From the NCBI RefSeq assembly GCF_000731315.1, contig NZ_HG938353.1, forward strand, positions 4,468,001 to 4,532,000: a stretch of DNA of 64,000 bases, read 5' to 3'. Positions 21,077 through 30,943 of the stretch are shown here, one piece after another. Made by a program: the position numbers and the translations under genes. Each line of letters begins with the position of its first letter. The stretch's first letter is position 1. Under the pieces are notes generated by a model. That model ran no database searches and had not been told where the DNA came from. It saw only the letters and a list, made by a program, of their open reading frames with translations. This DNA comes from Neorhizobium galegae bv. orientalis str. HAMBI 540 (GTDB lineage: Bacteria; Pseudomonadota; Alphaproteobacteria; Rhizobiales; Rhizobiaceae).

Positions 21077-21166
21077 TGGCGGACAAGGTGGGATTCGAAC
21101 CCACGGTACGCTTTCACGCACACACGCGTTCCAGGCGTGCGCCTTAAACCACTCGGCCACCTGTCC
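21077..21166 (-). tRNA. tRNA-Ser (anticodon GGA)
   Basis: On the minus strand the sequence begins GGACAGGTGGCCGAGTGG and ends in a T-arm with GGTTCGAATCCC, followed by an acceptor strand CTTGTCC, a G discriminator and an encoded CCA. The anticodon loop reads CTGGAAC, giving anticodon GGA for Ser codons UCC/UCU. A long variable arm (about 20 bases) is present, as expected for a class II tRNA. No integrase gene or attachment-site duplication is seen next to it. Confidence 0.95.
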
Positions 21167-21388
21167 TTGGTTGCTTTGCGTCGTCTGAGAAGCAAAACGT
21201 TGGAACGGCCGCGATATATACCGATCAATTCCCCGGGATCAACCCGAATCTGAACGTTTTTTGACAGTAGGCGGGAAAACTCCGTCGACCGCGTTGCCAA
21301 GCCTTAGGCCCCGGACTATTTCTTCTGCCGTAAACGCCGTCGCGCGGCAGGCGGCGCGGCCGTGATCAACGATGCGGGCTTGTTCGCA

Positions 21389-21715
21389 ATGGCAGTCATA
21401 CGGTTCGTTTTCCATCTGCTCAGCGGGCTTGCGTTGGTTGCCGCGATCGTGGCCGGCACGCTGGATGCGATCCAGTCCGTGTCCGCCTCGTCGGTGGTGC
21501 TGACCAGCCTTGGCAATGCCTGGCTCAATCTCGATCCGGAAAGTTTGACGCTCGCCGAGATCACCGCGACCACCTATCTCGGCCAGGATATCTGGCGGCC
21601 TTTCGTGGCCCCGGTGCTGGCGCAGCCGGCATTCGCGGTGTTCCTGGGGATTGCGTTGATCTTCTGGATGGCCGGATACAGCCGGCCACAGTTTGCCGGG
21701 CGGTTTTCCACCTGA
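21389..21715 (+). CDS. Small two-segment membrane protein, hypothetical
   Basis: This protein of about 108 residues has two hydrophobic segments, one near the N-terminus (FHLLSGLALVAAIVAGTL) and one near the C-terminus (AFAVFLGIALIFWMAGY), separated by a hydrophilic stretch containing DIWRPFVAPVL. A GTG at 21362 is an alternative start. No family with known function is recognised. Confidence 0.55.
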   Translation: MAVIRFVFHLLSGLALVAAIVAGTLDAIQSVSASSVVLTSLGNAWLNLDPESLTLAEITATTYLGQDIWRPFVAPVLAQPAFAVFLGIALIFWMAGYSRPQFAGRFST

Positions 21716-22061
21716 AGCCCAAGCTGATCCTGCCGGCTCACGAGAACTGCTGGGGATAGTGTCGTAAGCGGAGTTGGATGCCGTCATGGGTTGCATGATG
21801 CAGATGCCTCCGGTCTCGCTCGACGAATGGACAGAACTAAGTCTCGAAGCCGTACGTTTGAGCAGTTTTTTGATAAGATTGTCGAAGTTTTCAGCAGCTT
21901 CTTTGTTTTTTACCAGTTGAAAAAAATCTCGTGAATTTTTCCGAAACCCGTGCAAGAGTGACCGAAGCCAGACCCTTGAAGAAAAAGGGCAGGTGGCCGC
22001 AGACATCACCGGGGAACGGGGATTGCGGGAGGACCTAACAGCTAAAAAACAGGGCTGCACG
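21716..22061. promoter_or_regulatory. Leader region upstream of the nucleoside transporter operon
   Basis: This gene-free stretch precedes the binding-protein gene and is AT-rich from about 21855 to 21945, with several T- and A-runs, so the operon promoter probably lies here. I could not identify a riboswitch fold, a well-spaced -35/-10 pair or a clear operator. Confidence 0.4.
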
Positions 22062-23054
22062 ATGAAGAAAACCCTTTTAAGCCTCATTGCCATGGCGGCC
22101 ATGTCGGCAACCGCGCTCGCCGCGGATATCAAGCCGGCGCTGGTCTACGGCACGGGCGGCAAGTTCGACAAATCCTTCAACGAAGCCGCTTCCGTCGGCG
22201 CCGAAAGGTTCAAGAAGGAAACGGGGATCGACTTCCGGGATTTCGAACCGACCAGCGACACCCAGGGCGAGCAGGCCATCCGCAACTTCGCCAGCCGCGG
22301 CTTCAACCCGGTGGTCGCCGTATCGTTCGCCTGGACCTCGGCCATGGAGAAGGTTGCGGCCGAGTTCCCGGACACCAAGTTCGCGATCGTCGACTCTGTC
22401 GTCAACCTGAAGAACGTCCGCTCTATCCTCTATAAGGAGGAAGAAGGTTCCTACCTCGTCGGCCTTCTCGCCGGCATGGCGTCCAAGACCGGCAAGGTCG
22501 GCTTCGTCGGCGGCATGGATATCCCGCTGATCCGCAAGTTCGGCTGTGGTTATGTCCAGGGCGTCAAGGCGGCCAAGCCCGATGCGCAGGTCTTCCAGAA
22601 CATGACCGGCACGACCGGTGCTGCCTGGAACGATCCGGTTCGTGGCGGTGAGCTCACCAAGAACCAGATCGACCAGGGCGCCGACGTCGTTTACGCGGCT
22701 GCCGGTGCGACCGGTCTCGGCGTGCTGCAGACTGCTGCCGACAACAAGAAGCTGTCGATCGGCGTCGATTCCAACCAGAACCACCTGCATCCGGGTTCGG
22801 TTCTGACTTCGATGGTCAAGCGCGTCGATCTCGCCGTCTACAATGCCTTCAAGGACACCAAGGAAGACAAGTTCACGGCCGGCATCCAGGCTCTCGGCGT
22901 CAAGGAAGATGGCGTTGCCTACGCGCTTGACGACAACAACAAGGCGCTGATTACGCCCGAAATGAAGGCCGCCGTCGAAAAGGCCAAGGCCGACATCATC
23001 GCCGGCACCATCAAGGTGCACGACTACATGTCGGATAAGGCCTGCAACAAGTAA
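22062..23054 (+). CDS. BMP-family ABC transporter substrate-binding protein, probably nucleoside-binding
   Basis: This 330-residue periplasmic protein belongs to the BMP/PnrA family, which binds purine or other nucleosides. A signal peptide (KKTLLSLIAMAAMSATALA) precedes the domain. Landmarks are GKFDKSFNEAA, where the family has D.SFN contacting the ligand, an aromatic-bearing VSFAWTSAM, and the late GVDSNQNHLHPGSVLTSMVKR region. The chosen ATG is the one that yields the signal peptide. Placement ahead of the transporter genes and nucleoside salvage enzymes supports nucleoside specificity. A hairpin follows the stop and probably lowers expression of downstream genes relative to this one. Confidence 0.9.
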   Translation: MKKTLLSLIAMAAMSATALAADIKPALVYGTGGKFDKSFNEAASVGAERFKKETGIDFRDFEPTSDTQGEQAIRNFASRGFNPVVAVSFAWTSAMEKVAAEFPDTKFAIVDSVVNLKNVRSILYKEEEGSYLVGLLAGMASKTGKVGFVGGMDIPLIRKFGCGYVQGVKAAKPDAQVFQNMTGTTGAAWNDPVRGGELTKNQIDQGADVVYAAAGATGLGVLQTAADNKKLSIGVDSNQNHLHPGSVLTSMVKRVDLAVYNAFKDTKEDKFTAGIQALGVKEDGVAYALDDNNKALITPEMKAAVEKAKADIIAGTIKVHDYMSDKACNK

Positions 23055-23067
23055 GGCCGGTTTTGAG

Positions 23068-23105
23068 GGGCGCAGGGCGATGATAATCGCCATGCGCCCT
23101 TTTTG
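23068..23105 (+). terminator. Hairpin with T-run between binding-protein and ATPase genes
   Basis: Two 14-base arms (GGGCGCAGGGCGAT and ATCGCCATGCGCCC) pair at 13 of 14 positions around a GATA loop and are followed directly by five Ts. It has the form of a strong intrinsic terminator within the operon, consistent with partial read-through so that the binding protein is made in excess. Confidence 0.75.
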
Positions 23106-23129
23106 CATATCAGGCGGAAGGGCGGACCA

Positions 23130-24653
23130 TTGAGCTTCGATTCTCCGAAGGAGCCCGCGATCGAGCTTGTCGGCATCGACAAGAAGTTCGGTACGGTACA
23201 CGCGAACAAGAACATCAATCTGACAGTCGCCAAAGGCTCGATCCACGGTATCATCGGGGAAAACGGCGCCGGTAAGTCGACCCTGATGTCCATCCTCTAC
23301 GGCTTCTATCAGGCCGACCACGGCGAGATCCGCATTTCGGGAAAGCCGATGACGATCCGGGATAGCCAGGCGGCGATCGCTGCGGGCATCGGCATGGTGC
23401 ATCAGCACTTCATGCTGGTCGAGAATTTCACCGTGCTTGAAAACGTCATGCTTGGTGCCGAAGGCGGCCAGCTCCTTGCCAAGGGCGTAGCGAGCGCCCG
23501 CAAGGAACTGAAGCGGCTGGAGGACGATTACGGCCTCGAGGTCGATCCGGATGCGGTCATCGAGGAACTGCCGGTCGGCAGCCAGCAGCGTGTCGAAATT
23601 TTGAAGGCGCTCTATCGCGGCGCCGACATCCTTATCCTCGATGAGCCGACCGGGGTGTTGACCCCGCCGGAGGCCGATCATCTGTTCAAGGTCCTGCGCG
23701 TGCTGCGCGATCAGGGCAAGACGATCATCCTCATCACTCACAAGCTGCGCGAGATCATGGCGATCACCGATACGGTGTCTGTCATGCGCCGCGGGGAAAT
23801 GGTCGCGACCCGCAAGACCGCGGAAACGACCGTCGAAGAACTTGCCGAACTGATGGTCGGCCGCCGCGTCCTGCTGCGTGTCGAAAAGGGAGCGGCCCAT
23901 CCGGGAGGGGTCCTGATGTCGGTCAGGAACCTGACGGTCAAGGATAGCCGCGGCGTCACCATGGTCGACGACGTGTCCTTCGACGTGCGCGCCGGCGAAA
24001 TCGTCGGCATAGCGGGCGTCGCCGGCAACGGCCAGTCGGAACTGCTCGAAGCCATCGCCGGCATCCGCAAGCCGTCGTCCGGCGAGATCTTCATCGATGG
24101 TAAGCCCGTCGCCGGTGTCGACCCGGCAGGCCTGCGCGATCTCGGCCTCGCGCATATCCCGGAAGACCGCCACCATATGGGTCTGGTCCTGAAGTTCGAG
24201 GAATACGAAAACTCGATCCTCGGTTATCACCGCGATCTCAGATACGGCCGCGGCCCATTCCTGGATCTCGATGCGATGCGCAAGGATGCCGAGGAGAAGA
24301 TCGGCAAATACGACATCCGCCCGCCGAACCCGCGGCTGCGGACCGCCAATTTTTCCGGCGGCAATCAGCAGAAGATCGTCGTGGCGCGCGAGATCGAGCG
24401 CGATCCGAAAATGCTGCTCATCGGTCAGCCGACCCGCGGCGTCGATATCGGCGCCATCGAATTCATCCACAAGCGGATTATCGAGATGCGCGACGCTGGC
24501 AAGGCGGTACTGCTGGTCTCGGTGGAGCTGGACGAGATCCGTTCGCTCTCCGACCGTATCCTGGTGATGTTCGCGGGCAAGATCGTCGGCGAGAAGTCCG
24601 GCGAGGCGGGCGAACAGACGCTGGGCCTGATGATGGCCGGGATCGCCGCATGA
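23130..24653 (+). CDS. Nucleoside ABC transporter ATPase, two fused nucleotide-binding domains
   Basis: This 507-residue ATPase powers the BMP-type importer (YufO/NupA class). The first half has a full Walker A (GENGAGKST), signature-like LPVGSQQRVEI and Walker B (LILDEPTGVLTP). The second half has the degenerate P-loop GVAGNGQSE and the signature NFSGGNQQKIVVAREI, as is normal for this family and for sugar importers such as RbsA. The start is taken as TTG at 23130, after AAGGGCGG; a TTG at 23103 is an in-frame alternative. Confidence 0.9.
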   Translation: MSFDSPKEPAIELVGIDKKFGTVHANKNINLTVAKGSIHGIIGENGAGKSTLMSILYGFYQADHGEIRISGKPMTIRDSQAAIAAGIGMVHQHFMLVENFTVLENVMLGAEGGQLLAKGVASARKELKRLEDDYGLEVDPDAVIEELPVGSQQRVEILKALYRGADILILDEPTGVLTPPEADHLFKVLRVLRDQGKTIILITHKLREIMAITDTVSVMRRGEMVATRKTAETTVEELAELMVGRRVLLRVEKGAAHPGGVLMSVRNLTVKDSRGVTMVDDVSFDVRAGEIVGIAGVAGNGQSELLEAIAGIRKPSSGEIFIDGKPVAGVDPAGLRDLGLAHIPEDRHHMGLVLKFEEYENSILGYHRDLRYGRGPFLDLDAMRKDAEEKIGKYDIRPPNPRLRTANFSGGNQQKIVVAREIERDPKMLLIGQPTRGVDIGAIEFIHKRIIEMRDAGKAVLLVSVELDEIRSLSDRILVMFAGKIVGEKSGEAGEQTLGLMMAGIAA

Positions 24654-24729
24654 CGCTTTCAGCAATGACCCATCCGGAGCATGGAATGATCGGACTTTCG
24701 GCGGCAGCACCGTGGACGAGGGCAGGGGC

Positions 24730-25833
24730 ATGACCACCGCATCCGTTCCGCTTCCCGCCTGGATCAATTACGGCCTCATCCCGCTGCTCAACCTCATCCT
24801 GGCTTTCTTTTTTTCCGGTCTGGTCGTCTGGGGGATCGGCGAAAGCCCGTTCGAGGCGCTGCAATTGCTGTTGATCGGCGCGCTCGGCCGCGGCGAAGGC
24901 ATCGGTTTCACCCTGTTTTATACGACGAGCTTCATCTTTACCGGCCTGTCGGTGGCAGTCGCGATCCATGCCGGCCTGTTCAATATCGGCTCGGAGGGTC
25001 AGGCCTATCTCGGCGGCCTGGGTGCGGCGCTCGTGGCGCTGGCCATGGACCACTACGTGCCCTGGTATGTAACGATGCCGTTTGCAGTGATCGGCGCCGC
25101 CCTGTTCGGTGCAGCCTGCGCCGCTATCCCTGCCTGGCTGCAGGCCAAGCGTGGTAGCCACATCGTCATCACCACCATTATGTTCAACTTCATCGTCTCG
25201 TCGCTGATGAACTACATGCTGGTGCGCGTGCTGATCGTTCCCGGCAAGATGGCGCCCGAAACTCGCACCTTCTTGCCCGGCGGCCAACTCCCCAAGCTCG
25301 ACTGGCTGATCGCCATGTTCGGCGGCAAGCTCGGCGCGGCACCGCTCAACTTCTCCTTCTTGATCGCGTTGATCATGTGCTTCCTGGTCTGGGTACTGAT
25401 CTGGCGCACCAAGCTCGGTTACGAGATGCGCACGCTCGGCATCAGCCCGACGGCCGCGAGTTATGCGGGCATCCGCTATTCGAAGATAGTCATGATCACC
25501 ATGCTGATCTCCGGCGGCCTTGCCGGCATGATGGCGCTCAATCCGGTCATGGGCGCTTCCGCCCGCCTGCAGATCGAATTCGTCGGCGGCGCCGGCTTTG
25601 TCGGCATCGCTGTGTCGCTGATGGGCCGCAACCATCCGGCCGGCATCATCCTGGCGGCGCTGCTGTTCGGCATCCTCTATCAGGGCGGCGCTGAACTCTC
25701 CTTCGATATGCCGAGCATCACCCGTGACATGATCGTCGTCATCCAGGGCATGGTCATCCTGTTTGCCGGAGCCCTGGAATATATGCTCCGCCCGGCTATC
25801 GTCCGGTTCTACCAGCAGCTCACCGGGAAATAG
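24730..25833 (+). CDS. Nucleoside ABC transporter permease (YufP/NupB-like)
   Basis: This 367-residue permease of the BPD_transp_2 type has about nine to ten hydrophobic segments. The segment AIHAGLFNIGSEGQAYLGGLGAA (landmark near residues 80-100) contains the family's NIGxEGQ motif, and the cytoplasmic loop MRTLGISPTAASYAGI contacts the ATPase. The start at 24730 follows GGCAGGGGC. It lies 76 bp after the ATPase gene and 4 bp before the second permease. Confidence 0.88.
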   Translation: MTTASVPLPAWINYGLIPLLNLILAFFFSGLVVWGIGESPFEALQLLLIGALGRGEGIGFTLFYTTSFIFTGLSVAVAIHAGLFNIGSEGQAYLGGLGAALVALAMDHYVPWYVTMPFAVIGAALFGAACAAIPAWLQAKRGSHIVITTIMFNFIVSSLMNYMLVRVLIVPGKMAPETRTFLPGGQLPKLDWLIAMFGGKLGAAPLNFSFLIALIMCFLVWVLIWRTKLGYEMRTLGISPTAASYAGIRYSKIVMITMLISGGLAGMMALNPVMGASARLQIEFVGGAGFVGIAVSLMGRNHPAGIILAALLFGILYQGGAELSFDMPSITRDMIVVIQGMVILFAGALEYMLRPAIVRFYQQLTGK

Positions 25834-25837
25834 GCTC

Positions 25838-26809
25838 ATGGATTATTTCGATATTTTCATCAGCATTCTCGGTTCGGCGATCCGCCTTTCGATCCCGCTT
25901 CTGTTCACGGCGCTTGCCGGACTGTTTTCGGAGCGCGCCGGCATTTTCGATATCGGTCTCGAAGGCAAGATGCTGGCCTCGGCGTTTGCTGCCGCCTGCG
26001 TCGCCTACTGGACCGGCAATGCCTGGCTTGGCCTGCTCGGCGGGATCGGCATATCGATCGTGTTTTCCTTCGTGCACGGCTTTGCCTCGATCACCAATCG
26101 CGGCAACCAGATCGTTTCCGGGGTGGCGCTGAATTTCGTGGCCGCCGGTCTGACAATCGTGCTCGGCCAGGCCTGGTTCAGGCAGGGCGGGCGCACGGGG
26201 CAGGTACCGCCCGAAGGCCGGTTCTCCTCCATCATTCTGCCCGGCGCCGACATGATGCGCGACGTCCCGATCATCGGCCCGCTTTATGCCAACGTCATCT
26301 CCGGCAACAATATCCTCACCTATATCGCCTTCCTGATGGTGCCGATCTCCTGGTGGGTCCTTTATCGCACCCGCTTCGGCCTGCGCCTGCGTGCCGTCGG
26401 CGAAAATCCGGGCGCGGTCGATACCGCCGGCATTTCGGTTGCCTGGATGCGCTATCGGTCTCTGATCGTCGCCGGGTTCCTTTGCGGTTTCGCAGGCACC
26501 TATCTGTCGATTGCCCAGTCGGCCGCATTCATCAACAACATGTCGGCCGGCAAGGGTTATATCGCGCTTGCAGCACTGATCTTCGCCAAATGGAAACCGG
26601 TGCCGGTCATGCTCGCCTGCCTGCTCTTCGGTTTCCTCGATGCCTTCGCCAATTTCATGCAGGGCAAGTCATTGCCGCTGATCGGCGAAGTGCCGGTACA
26701 GATCTTCCAGGCGCTGCCCTATATCCTCACCTGCGTATTGCTGGCCGGGTTCATCGGCACCGCCCGTCCGCCCAAGGCCGGCGGCGTGCCTTATACCAAG
26801 GAGCGTTGA
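25838..26809 (+). CDS. Nucleoside ABC transporter permease (YufQ/NupC-like)
   Basis: This second permease (323 residues) pairs with the previous one. It opens with IRLSIPLLFTALAGLFSE and the FDIGLEGKML variant of the NIGxEG motif, and contains the ATPase-contact loop LRAVGENPGAVDTAGI. Its predicted hydrophobic segments cover most of the length. The stop is followed after 3 bp by cytidine deaminase, which is the strongest sign that the importer delivers nucleosides for salvage. Confidence 0.88.
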   Translation: MDYFDIFISILGSAIRLSIPLLFTALAGLFSERAGIFDIGLEGKMLASAFAAACVAYWTGNAWLGLLGGIGISIVFSFVHGFASITNRGNQIVSGVALNFVAAGLTIVLGQAWFRQGGRTGQVPPEGRFSSIILPGADMMRDVPIIGPLYANVISGNNILTYIAFLMVPISWWVLYRTRFGLRLRAVGENPGAVDTAGISVAWMRYRSLIVAGFLCGFAGTYLSIAQSAAFINNMSAGKGYIALAALIFAKWKPVPVMLACLLFGFLDAFANFMQGKSLPLIGEVPVQIFQALPYILTCVLLAGFIGTARPPKAGGVPYTKER

Positions 26810-26812
26810 TAG

Positions 26813-27205
26813 ATGTCTCATGACCTTTTCGAAGCCGCCCGCGACGCGATGGCCAAGGCTCACGCCCCTTATTCGAAATTTCCGGTGGGCGTGGCGCTCC
26901 GTGCCGATGACGGCAATGTCTATCTCGGTGCCAACATCGAGAACATCTCCTTTCCCCAAGGGTGGTGCGCCGAGCCGACGGCGATCGGCGCGATGATCAT
27001 GGGTGGGGGGAAGAAGATCGTCGAACTGGCAGTGCTTGCCGAAAAGCTGGCGCTCTGCTCGCCCTGCGGCGGCTGCCGACAGAAGATCGCGGAATTTGCC
27101 TCCTCCGATACGCGCATTTATCTCTGCGACGATCTCGGCGTTCAGAAGACCGTTACCATGGCGGAACTCCTGCCTTTTGCTTTCGAAACCGACGTGATCG
27201 GCTGA
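26813..27205 (+). CDS. cdd: Cytidine deaminase
   Basis: This 130-residue enzyme deaminates cytidine and deoxycytidine to uridine and deoxyuridine. The substrate region FPVGVALRADDGNVYLGANIEN precedes the zinc site: Cys and catalytic Glu in WCAEPTAIGAM and two Cys in SPCGGCRQKI. The length matches the small tetrameric class. It sits in the transporter/salvage operon, 3 bp from the permease and 10 bp before the phosphorylase. Confidence 0.93.
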   Translation: MSHDLFEAARDAMAKAHAPYSKFPVGVALRADDGNVYLGANIENISFPQGWCAEPTAIGAMIMGGGKKIVELAVLAEKLALCSPCGGCRQKIAEFASSDTRIYLCDDLGVQKTVTMAELLPFAFETDVIG

Positions 27206-27215
27206 GGCGGTGGAG

Positions 27216-28004
27216 ATGAGGAAAGTCATCGATCTGCTCGTCGACCGCCTGGACGGCCTGGTGCCGCGACACGCGATCGTACTCGGCTCCGGCCTCGGTT
27301 CGCTGGTGAACCAGGTGACGGAGGCTGTCCGTGTCCCTTATGGCGCGCTGGAGGGTTTCCCGGTGAGCGGCGTGACCGGCCATGCGGGCGAGATCGTCGC
27401 GGGTTATCTCGGAGCCGAGCCGGTCATCATGCTTTCCGGGCGAGCGCATTATTACGAGCATGGCGACGCCAAGGTGATGCGCTTTCCGATCGAGGTGATG
27501 AAAGGCCTTGGCGTCCAGTCCCTGATCCTCACGAATTCGGCGGGTTCCTTGAGGGAAGATATGCCGCCTGGCTCGGTGATGCAGATTTCCGACCACATCA
27601 ACTATTCCGGCATGAACCCGCTGATCGGCGAAGAAGGCGATGGGCGATTTGTCGGTATGACCACCGCCTATGATCCAGAACTCACGCTCGACATGCGCAA
27701 TGCGGCGATCCGTTGCGGTATTCCGCTGTTTTCCGGTGTCTACATGTGGTTCTCCGGACCGAGCTTCGAGACGCCGGCGGAAATCCGCCTGGCGCGTACG
27801 CTTGGCGCCGATGCGGTCGGCATGTCGACGGTGCCGGAAGTCATCCTCGCGCGCTACTTCGGGCTCAAGGTCGCGGCGGCCTCGGTCATCACAAATTTCG
27901 GCGCTGGTATGACCGGTGCGGAGCTCAGCCACGCGGAAACCAAGGACATGGCACCCGTCGGCGGGCAGCGTCTTGCGGCCATTCTGAAAGAAATGTTGGC
28001 CTGA
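27216..28004 (+). CDS. Purine nucleoside phosphorylase (PNP/MTAP class)
   Basis: This 262-residue enzyme cleaves purine nucleosides with phosphate to a base and (deoxy)ribose-1-phosphate. Class motifs are LGSGLGSLV (phosphate loop), SGRAHYYEHGD, LTNSAGSLRED, and GPSFETPAEIRL. FGAGMTGAELSHAE near the C-terminus is the nucleoside-binding segment. The ATG at 27216 is preferred over a GTG two codons upstream. The released sugar phosphate would feed DeoB and DeoC, both encoded nearby. Confidence 0.9.
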   Translation: MRKVIDLLVDRLDGLVPRHAIVLGSGLGSLVNQVTEAVRVPYGALEGFPVSGVTGHAGEIVAGYLGAEPVIMLSGRAHYYEHGDAKVMRFPIEVMKGLGVQSLILTNSAGSLREDMPPGSVMQISDHINYSGMNPLIGEEGDGRFVGMTTAYDPELTLDMRNAAIRCGIPLFSGVYMWFSGPSFETPAEIRLARTLGADAVGMSTVPEVILARYFGLKVAAASVITNFGAGMTGAELSHAETKDMAPVGGQRLAAILKEMLA

Positions 28005-28072
28005 TTACACGATGTATTTCAAACGGATAACTCCCGTGTGGGTGTGTGTCCCTCCGGTGTGGCTTGCATCTA

Positions 28073-28086
28073 ATCGTTTGAACGAT
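28073..28086. promoter_or_regulatory. Palindrome upstream of deoC, candidate operator
   Basis: ATCGTT-TG-AACGAT is a perfect 6-2-6 palindrome in the 213-bp gap between the phosphorylase gene and deoC. TTGCAT nine bases upstream of the left half and AT-rich ATAAAT just after it could form a promoter over the site. A LacI- or DeoR-type repressor would fit, but none is encoded beside it. This is inference. Confidence 0.35.
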
Positions 28087-28217
28087 AAATATGGGCGAGC
28101 CGCATGACCCAGAAATCGAGCAGATTTTGACCGGACCTGCGTCGCCTTTGAATTTACTGCGTCACTATCGGACCGATACGCGCGCGGCGCAGTAAGCAAG
28201 CCGGGGAGGCACTCGAC

Positions 28218-28988
28218 ATGGAACTCCTGAGCCCGCGTGAGGCAGCAGCCTTTGCGCTCTCGCTTCTCGACCTGACGAACCTGCGCGACGATTGCGATTA
28301 CGCTGCGATCGAGAAACTGTGCCAGCGCGCCCAGACGCCTTATGGCAACACGGCTGCGATCTGCATCTGGCCACGTTTCGTCGCTCATGCGCGCCAGATC
28401 TTGGGGGCCGAACATCCGGTCCGCATCGCCACTGTCGTGAATTTCCCTTCCGGCGACCTGGATGTCGCGACCGTCGTCGGGGAGACGCGCAAAGCGATCG
28501 AAGACGGTGCCGACGAGATCGACATGGTCATTCCCTATCGCAAGCTACTCGCCGGCGATGAGGCGGCGGTGACCGAAATAGTCGAGGCCGTACGCGCCGC
28601 CTGCCCGAACGCCTGCCTGAAGGTGATCCTCGAGACGGGCGAACTGAAGGATAGCGTTCTGATCCGCCGCGCCTCCGAACTGGCGATCGCTGCCGGCGCC
28701 GATTTCATCAAGACGTCGACCGGCAAGGTCGCCGTCAACGCGACGCTCGAAGCAGCGGACATCATGCTGCAGGCGATCAGGGATTCGAAGAAGCGCGTCG
28801 GCTTCAAGCCTGCCGGCGGGATCTCGACGGTTGCGGACGCCGATCTCTACTTCCGGCTTGCCGAAACGATCATGGCCCCCAACTGGATCATGCCCTCCAC
28901 CTTCCGTTTCGGCGCATCGAGCCTGCTCGATGATATTCTCGGCGTGCTGAGCGGCAGCACCACCGTCCGCGCGTCGAGCGGCTACTGA
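28218..28988 (+). CDS. deoC: Deoxyribose-phosphate aldolase
   Basis: DeoC splits 2-deoxyribose-5-phosphate into acetaldehyde and glyceraldehyde-3-phosphate. The 256-residue TIM barrel has the Schiff-base lysine in FIKTSTGK, a second lysine in GFKPAGGIS, and an acidic DEIDMVIPY strand. The length matches the longer DeoC class. GGGGAGGC precedes the ATG. Its stop is 4 bp from deoA, so the two are an operon. Confidence 0.93.
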   Translation: MELLSPREAAAFALSLLDLTNLRDDCDYAAIEKLCQRAQTPYGNTAAICIWPRFVAHARQILGAEHPVRIATVVNFPSGDLDVATVVGETRKAIEDGADEIDMVIPYRKLLAGDEAAVTEIVEAVRAACPNACLKVILETGELKDSVLIRRASELAIAAGADFIKTSTGKVAVNATLEAADIMLQAIRDSKKRVGFKPAGGISTVADADLYFRLAETIMAPNWIMPSTFRFGASSLLDDILGVLSGSTTVRASSGY

Positions 28989-28992
28989 CACG

Positions 28993-30303
<1,311 letters not shown>

Positions 30304-30819
30304 TCACTGGATCAGCTTCAGGTTGCCGCCTTCCACCTGGAAGGATTTCAGTTTTTTCAGAAAGCTCATGCCGATCAGCGTGCCGGCAAGCGCCTTGTCG
30401 CGCAGCACGAAGGTGTCGACGTCCTTGACGCGCACGCCGCCGATTTCGATGCGGTCGAGGACCACATGCGCCGCCTCGGTTCCGCCATTGGCGGTGTTGA
30501 CCGTGTAGCGGAAATCCAGGCCGTTTGCGCTATAGCCCAGCTTGCGCGCCGTGCTTTCGTTGATCGCCACCAGCGACGCACCGGTGTCAACGAGGCCGTC
30601 GACGGATTTGCCGTTCATCCGGAACGTGCCGTTGAAATGTCCGCGGCCATCGGCTTCCAGGGTCACGCTGCCGGATGTCACCGAAACAGGCGTGGCCTTT
30701 GCCGGCGCTCCGACCGCAGCCATTGCTTCCGGCGAATGATCGGCACGCTGGATCAGCGCTGGGATCTGTGTCGCCAGCAGCGCCGTAACGGCTGCAAAAA
30801 TGACGGTACGCAGAAGCAT
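30304..30819 (-). CDS. Membrane-anchored retropepsin-like aspartic protease
   Basis: This 171-residue protein has an N-terminal membrane segment (LLRTVIFAAVTALLATQIPAL), then a linker, and then a single retropepsin-type domain of the TIGR02281/clan AA group with the catalytic motif VDTGASLVAI and the second-half LIGMSFLKKL. The domain is one lobe, so it should act as a dimer. The start at 30819 has GAGAGGG upstream and keeps the gene clear of the upp terminator; ATGs at 30837 and 30912 are alternatives. It is convergent with deoA, separated by no bases. The substrate is unknown. Confidence 0.82.
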   Translation of the reverse strand: MLLRTVIFAAVTALLATQIPALIQRADHSPEAMAAVGAPAKATPVSVTSGSVTLEADGRGHFNGTFRMNGKSVDGLVDTGASLVAINESTARKLGYSANGLDFRYTVNTANGGTEAAHVVLDRIEIGGVRVKDVDTFVLRDKALAGTLIGMSFLKKLKSFQVEGGNLKLIQ

Positions 30820-30875
30820 GAACAACCCTCTCGGCATGAACCGGATATCCGCTTCCTGCATAACCGACAATTCAT

Positions 30876-30909
30876 AAGAAAACGGCCCGCGAAATCTCCG
30901 CAGGCCGTT
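30876..30909 (-). terminator. Intrinsic terminator of upp
   Basis: On the minus strand, AACGGCCTGCG pairs with CGCGGGCCGTT (one G-T wobble) around a seven-base loop, followed by TTTTC. It lies 35 bp after the upp stop. Confidence 0.7.
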
Positions 30910-30943
30910 CATTTAAAAGCTTGGTAAGCGAATTCTAAATTAC

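Noticed and set aside
21077-21166. tRNA-Ser as a possible integration site of a genomic island
   Set aside because: No integrase, no direct repeat of the tRNA 3' end nearby and no obvious island on either side.
23970-24110. Degenerate Walker A (GVAGNGQSE) in the second half of the nucleoside ATPase as a sign of inactivation
   Set aside because: This form is normal in the BMP- and sugar-importer ATPase family, so it is not unusual.
22077-24767. An 896-codon open frame on the minus strand
   Set aside because: It is antisense to the nucleoside receptor and ATPase genes, which have unmistakable motifs; the antisense product has none.
28005-28415. 136-codon minus-strand frame overlapping deoC
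   Set aside because: It overlaps the deoC coding start antisense and shows no motifs; deoC is certain.
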